Positions 32,108-33,936 of a DNA stretch of 33,936 nucleotides are shown here, piece after piece (the first letter of the stretch is position 1; each line of letters begins with the position of its first letter). The stretch lies in NCBI GenBank assembly GCA_023249375.1, contig JAHFCT010000035.1:1-33936 (forward strand). Direction: 5' to 3'. Below the pieces are notes generated by a model. That model made no database searches and was not told the DNA's origin. It was given only the letters and a program-made list of their open reading frames with translations. The translations under genes and the position numbers were made by a program. Origin of the DNA: Gemmatimonadota bacterium. GTDB taxonomy: Bacteria; Gemmatimonadota; Gemmatimonadetes; Gemmatimonadales; Gemmatimonadaceae.

Positions 32108-33754
32108 ATGACGTCAAGAAGGCGCGGTCGCATGAGTCCGTGGTGGATCGCGGGCTTCGTTGTGCTTGCCAGCGGGATGACGTCCGCCGTGGCACCGTTA
32201 GCCTCGCCGACGCCTAGCCCATTACCAGAGACACCGTGCCTTCGCATCATCGTGATGCCGGGCGCGGTCAAGGCGGCTATCTCAATTGCTGGCGCGATCG
32301 ACGATCCCGATGGCATCACCGACTCCATCTCCGCCGTCCTTACCAAAGCGCTGCCCCGGGCGACGGTGTTCAGCAAGGAAGAGATGACGGCGGAGGTCGC
32401 ACGCCGAATAAAGGCGCTGGAGAAGAGCGTGGCCGCTCGTCAACTCTCACTCTCCGAGGTCAAGAAAGAATCGCTCTCCGAGGCCAAGACAGAAGCACGG
32501 CGTAAGGAGATTAATGCGAAGGCCGATCTCCGTGACGAGAAGATCACGGCCGGGCTCGTGGCCACTACCGACGCCGATCTGCTGGTGACTTGGACCGCGA
32601 AGGGCGGCACGACGAATTACTCGTTTGAGCTCACAGTGCTGGCACTCGAACATGCCGTGGCCGTTGCAAGAGCCGTGGCGAGTGGCGCCACACCGTCCAT
32701 CGGCGCCATCGACAGCCTCGCCATCACGAAAGTCCCCAAGCTCGCCCGCGATGTGGCTGCGAAAATCGCCACGACCTATACCTGCCTGCACTTCACCGAG
32801 AAATCGGTCAAGGTGAACTTCGACCACGAACCCGAACGAAAGCACGCGTTCACTGCCGAATTGCGCGACCTCAAGAATCGAACCGTGGATGGTATGCACG
32901 TGCACTTTGGCGTCACGCCCCATGCGGGCTTGTCTGCACGCAATGTGGTGGCCGCTGATGGGTTAGCCCACACGACGTTCACCATGCTGTCCAAGGGCAA
33001 GTACACCCTCATGGCGTCCGTCGAGCGGAAGGGCATGTCAGACGCCACGGACGATGCCGTGATCGATGCCACCGAGAACATGTTGACCGTCAAATTCAAG
33101 GGCAGCGTGACAGGTCAGACCCATGGATACGCGGATACCCTTCAGCTCCTGTTCTTCGGGCTCGCAGCGCCACCGCCCACGGTGAGCGGCGCTGGGAACA
33201 GCCGGAACTTCGCGGTGGACCTGCCGGTGTCCGGGACCGTGGTGTTGTCCTCGGGTCTGCTCGACTGCAAAGACAAACAGCCCTTTGCCGCCACGATCCA
33301 TCTTGAGTGGGGCGTCAGGAACGGCGTCGCCAAGCCGGTCACCTGGAAGTTCACTGATACCACCGGCTTCCCCCTTCTCTGCAAATCTGCAGCGGCCCCA
33401 GCGCTGGCCCAAGCGTACGCGTTCTTTGGCGCCTCTGATCAAGGACTCCCATCCTCGGTGTTCCTCTCAGCGTTCACCAACGATGACGCCGGAGGCAATG
33501 CCAAGGATAAGGGCATTCCACTCACGGGGGCGGATCCGGATGTTCAGCTGGTATTGAAGGGCCAGTCTTGGGCAATCCACTACCAAGGCAGCCAGAAATT
33601 CAGCAGCACTCTGCCGGTGTGTCCCGTCCCAGGCAGTGACTTCGCCGCGTGCGCAGGATTTGACCCCAAGAAAGCCGGCCCCCTCGGCCATGCAAACATC
33701 TCAAAAGGGACCGCCACCGTCGACCTACAAGTTCAGTTGACGGCTTCCAAGTAG
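32108..33754 (+). CDS. Exported protein of unknown function, LpoB/CsgG-like N-terminal region plus Ig-like domain
   Basis: About 548 residues. The N-terminus (basic SRRRGR, then SPWWIAGFVVLASGM) is a signal sequence; the ATG at 32132, with AAGAAGG about ten bases before it, is an equally good start. Residues about 40-230 are alpha/beta with a charged coiled coil (LEKSVAARQLSLSEVKKESL) and a strand pair around DADLLVTWTAKGGTTNYSF. That layout faintly resembles LpoB/CsgG/TolB-type lipoprotein folds. A segment near residues 255-320 (FTAELRDLKNRTVDGMHVHF; DGLAHTTFTMLSKGKYTLMA) looks like a Big_1-type immunoglobulin domain. The last 240 residues are beta-rich with a few cysteines and unrecognised. 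G+C dips locally (30 of 60 bases at 32461-32520). The gene lies between two copies of the ettA 3' end, which suggests acquisition by recombination. Confidence 0.75.
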   Translation: MTSRRRGRMSPWWIAGFVVLASGMTSAVAPLASPTPSPLPETPCLRIIVMPGAVKAAISIAGAIDDPDGITDSISAVLTKALPRATVFSKEEMTAEVARRIKALEKSVAARQLSLSEVKKESLSEAKTEARRKEINAKADLRDEKITAGLVATTDADLLVTWTAKGGTTNYSFELTVLALEHAVAVARAVASGATPSIGAIDSLAITKVPKLARDVAAKIATTYTCLHFTEKSVKVNFDHEPERKHAFTAELRDLKNRTVDGMHVHFGVTPHAGLSARNVVAADGLAHTTFTMLSKGKYTLMASVERKGMSDATDDAVIDATENMLTVKFKGSVTGQTHGYADTLQLLFFGLAAPPPTVSGAGNSRNFAVDLPVSGTVVLSSGLLDCKDKQPFAATIHLEWGVRNGVAKPVTWKFTDTTGFPLLCKSAAAPALAQAYAFFGASDQGLPSSVFLSAFTNDDAGGNAKDKGIPLTGADPDVQLVLKGQSWAIHYQGSQKFSSTLPVCPVPGSDFAACAGFDPKKAGPLGHANISKGTATVDLQVQLTASK

Positions 33755-33770
33755 AAGTGGCGCTCTCGCG

Positions 33771-33800
33771 AAAACGGGCCAGCCTCCCAGGCTGGCCCGT
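33771..33800 (-). terminator. Terminator of the ettA gene, probably bidirectional
   Basis: ACGGGCCAGCCT (33774-33785) and AGGCTGGCCCGT (33789-33800) form a 12-bp perfect stem with a 3-base loop. On the minus strand it is followed by a T-run (AAAA on the plus strand, 33771-33774), so it is an intrinsic terminator for ettA. It begins 16 bases after the stop of the plus-strand unknown gene and may serve that too. Confidence 0.85.
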
Positions 33801-33813
33801 TCGCCGCAGCGTG

Positions 33814-33936
33814 CTAGCTCCGCACCAGCTTCTTGTACTTGATCCGATGCGGCTGGTCCGCGTCCGGTCCCTTGCGACGTTTCAAGTCCTCGATGTACCC
33901 CTCGAAGTTTCCCTCGAACCACACCACTTCCGACTC
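33814..33936 (-). CDS. ettA: EttA energy-dependent translational throttle protein, C-terminal end (gene continues right)
   Basis: The last 40 codons of an ABC-F gene run to the window edge: ESEVVWFEGNFEGYIEDLKR, then RKGPDADQPHRIKYKKLVRS and TAG. EttA binds the ribosomal E site and gates early elongation according to the ATP/ADP ratio. The C-terminal KYKKL(V) ending is typical. A normal intrinsic terminator lies just downstream, which the left duplicate does not have, so this is more likely the resident gene. Whether the rest is intact cannot be seen. Confidence 0.88.
   Translation of the reverse strand, partial: ESEVVWFEGNFEGYIEDLKRRKGPDADQPHRIKYKKLVRS
33814..33936. repeat. Direct repeat, right copy (ettA 3' end)
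   Basis: Partner of 31312-31434, same orientation, about 2.4 kb apart from edge to edge. The three differences fall at Leu (CTG here, TTG there), Ile (ATC, ATT) and Asp (GAC, GAT) codons. Confidence 0.95.

Noticed and set aside
31810-32376. Minus-strand ORF of 188 codons spanning the second regulator relic and the start of the unknown exported gene
   Set aside because: No recognisable features; it overlaps two better-supported features in other frames.
1-33936. tRNA, rRNA, CRISPR array, insertion sequence or integrase gene
   Set aside because: I found no regularly spaced repeat-spacer array, no transposase or integrase motif and no rRNA-like segment. The only long repeat is the ettA 3' end. 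Small RNAs without strong structure cannot be excluded by eye.

Overview
The window is GC-rich bacterial chromosome, about two thirds G+C by eye, with tightly packed genes, frequent GTG starts and many exported proteins. The combination of metal-RND efflux, tandem secreted amidohydrolase-like proteins, a DUF5916 outer-membrane protein, a very large exported BNR/VPS10-like protein and Ser/Thr-kinase-style TPR proteins is what I would expect from a Gemmatimonadota genome. That assignment is inference from gene content; there is no rRNA or other marker gene here.

Layout. (1) 1-638: C-terminal end of a TPR protein. (2) 719-7252: a plus-strand copper/silver efflux locus made of a small Cys/His/Met-rich exported protein, a CusC-like outer-membrane channel, a CusB-like adaptor with a methionine-rich tail, and a CusA-type permease. 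A small lipoprotein gene and a convergent TlpA-like thioredoxin follow, sharing a hairpin terminator. (3) 8594-16866: a plus-strand run of exported proteins, namely three amidohydrolase-fold proteins in tandem (the first broken by an in-frame TAA, the first and third without metal ligands), an M20 metallopeptidase and, after a terminator, a DUF5916 protein. A cytoplasmic arginase follows at 17015-17917.

(4) 27618 down to 17914, minus strand: one long apparent operon. It starts with a membrane-anchored periplasmic TPR protein ending in a cytoplasmic four-cysteine motif, then an OmpR-type response regulator and a histidine kinase, then a PepSY protein and a TolC / membrane-fusion / HAE-type RND tripartite pump. 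The sensing genes overlap one another and sit directly ahead of the pump they probably control. The last gene converges on arginase, and the two stop codons share one CTAG.

(5) 27619-33936: a large exported BNR/VPS10-like protein (28037-31171) flanked by rearranged DNA. On its left is a 5' fragment of a response regulator. On its right a second response-regulator 5' fragment runs directly into a 3' fragment of ettA (ABC-F translation factor), followed by an exported protein of unknown function (32108-33754). The window ends in the 3' end of what is probably the resident ettA gene. The two ettA 3' ends differ at only three of 123 bases, all synonymous, and their similarity stops at the stop codon. 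This mosaic and the unknown gene enclosed by it are the least ordinary part of the window. The other points of most interest are the metal-ligand-less amidohydrolase-like proteins and the unusual TPR/Cys4 sensor.
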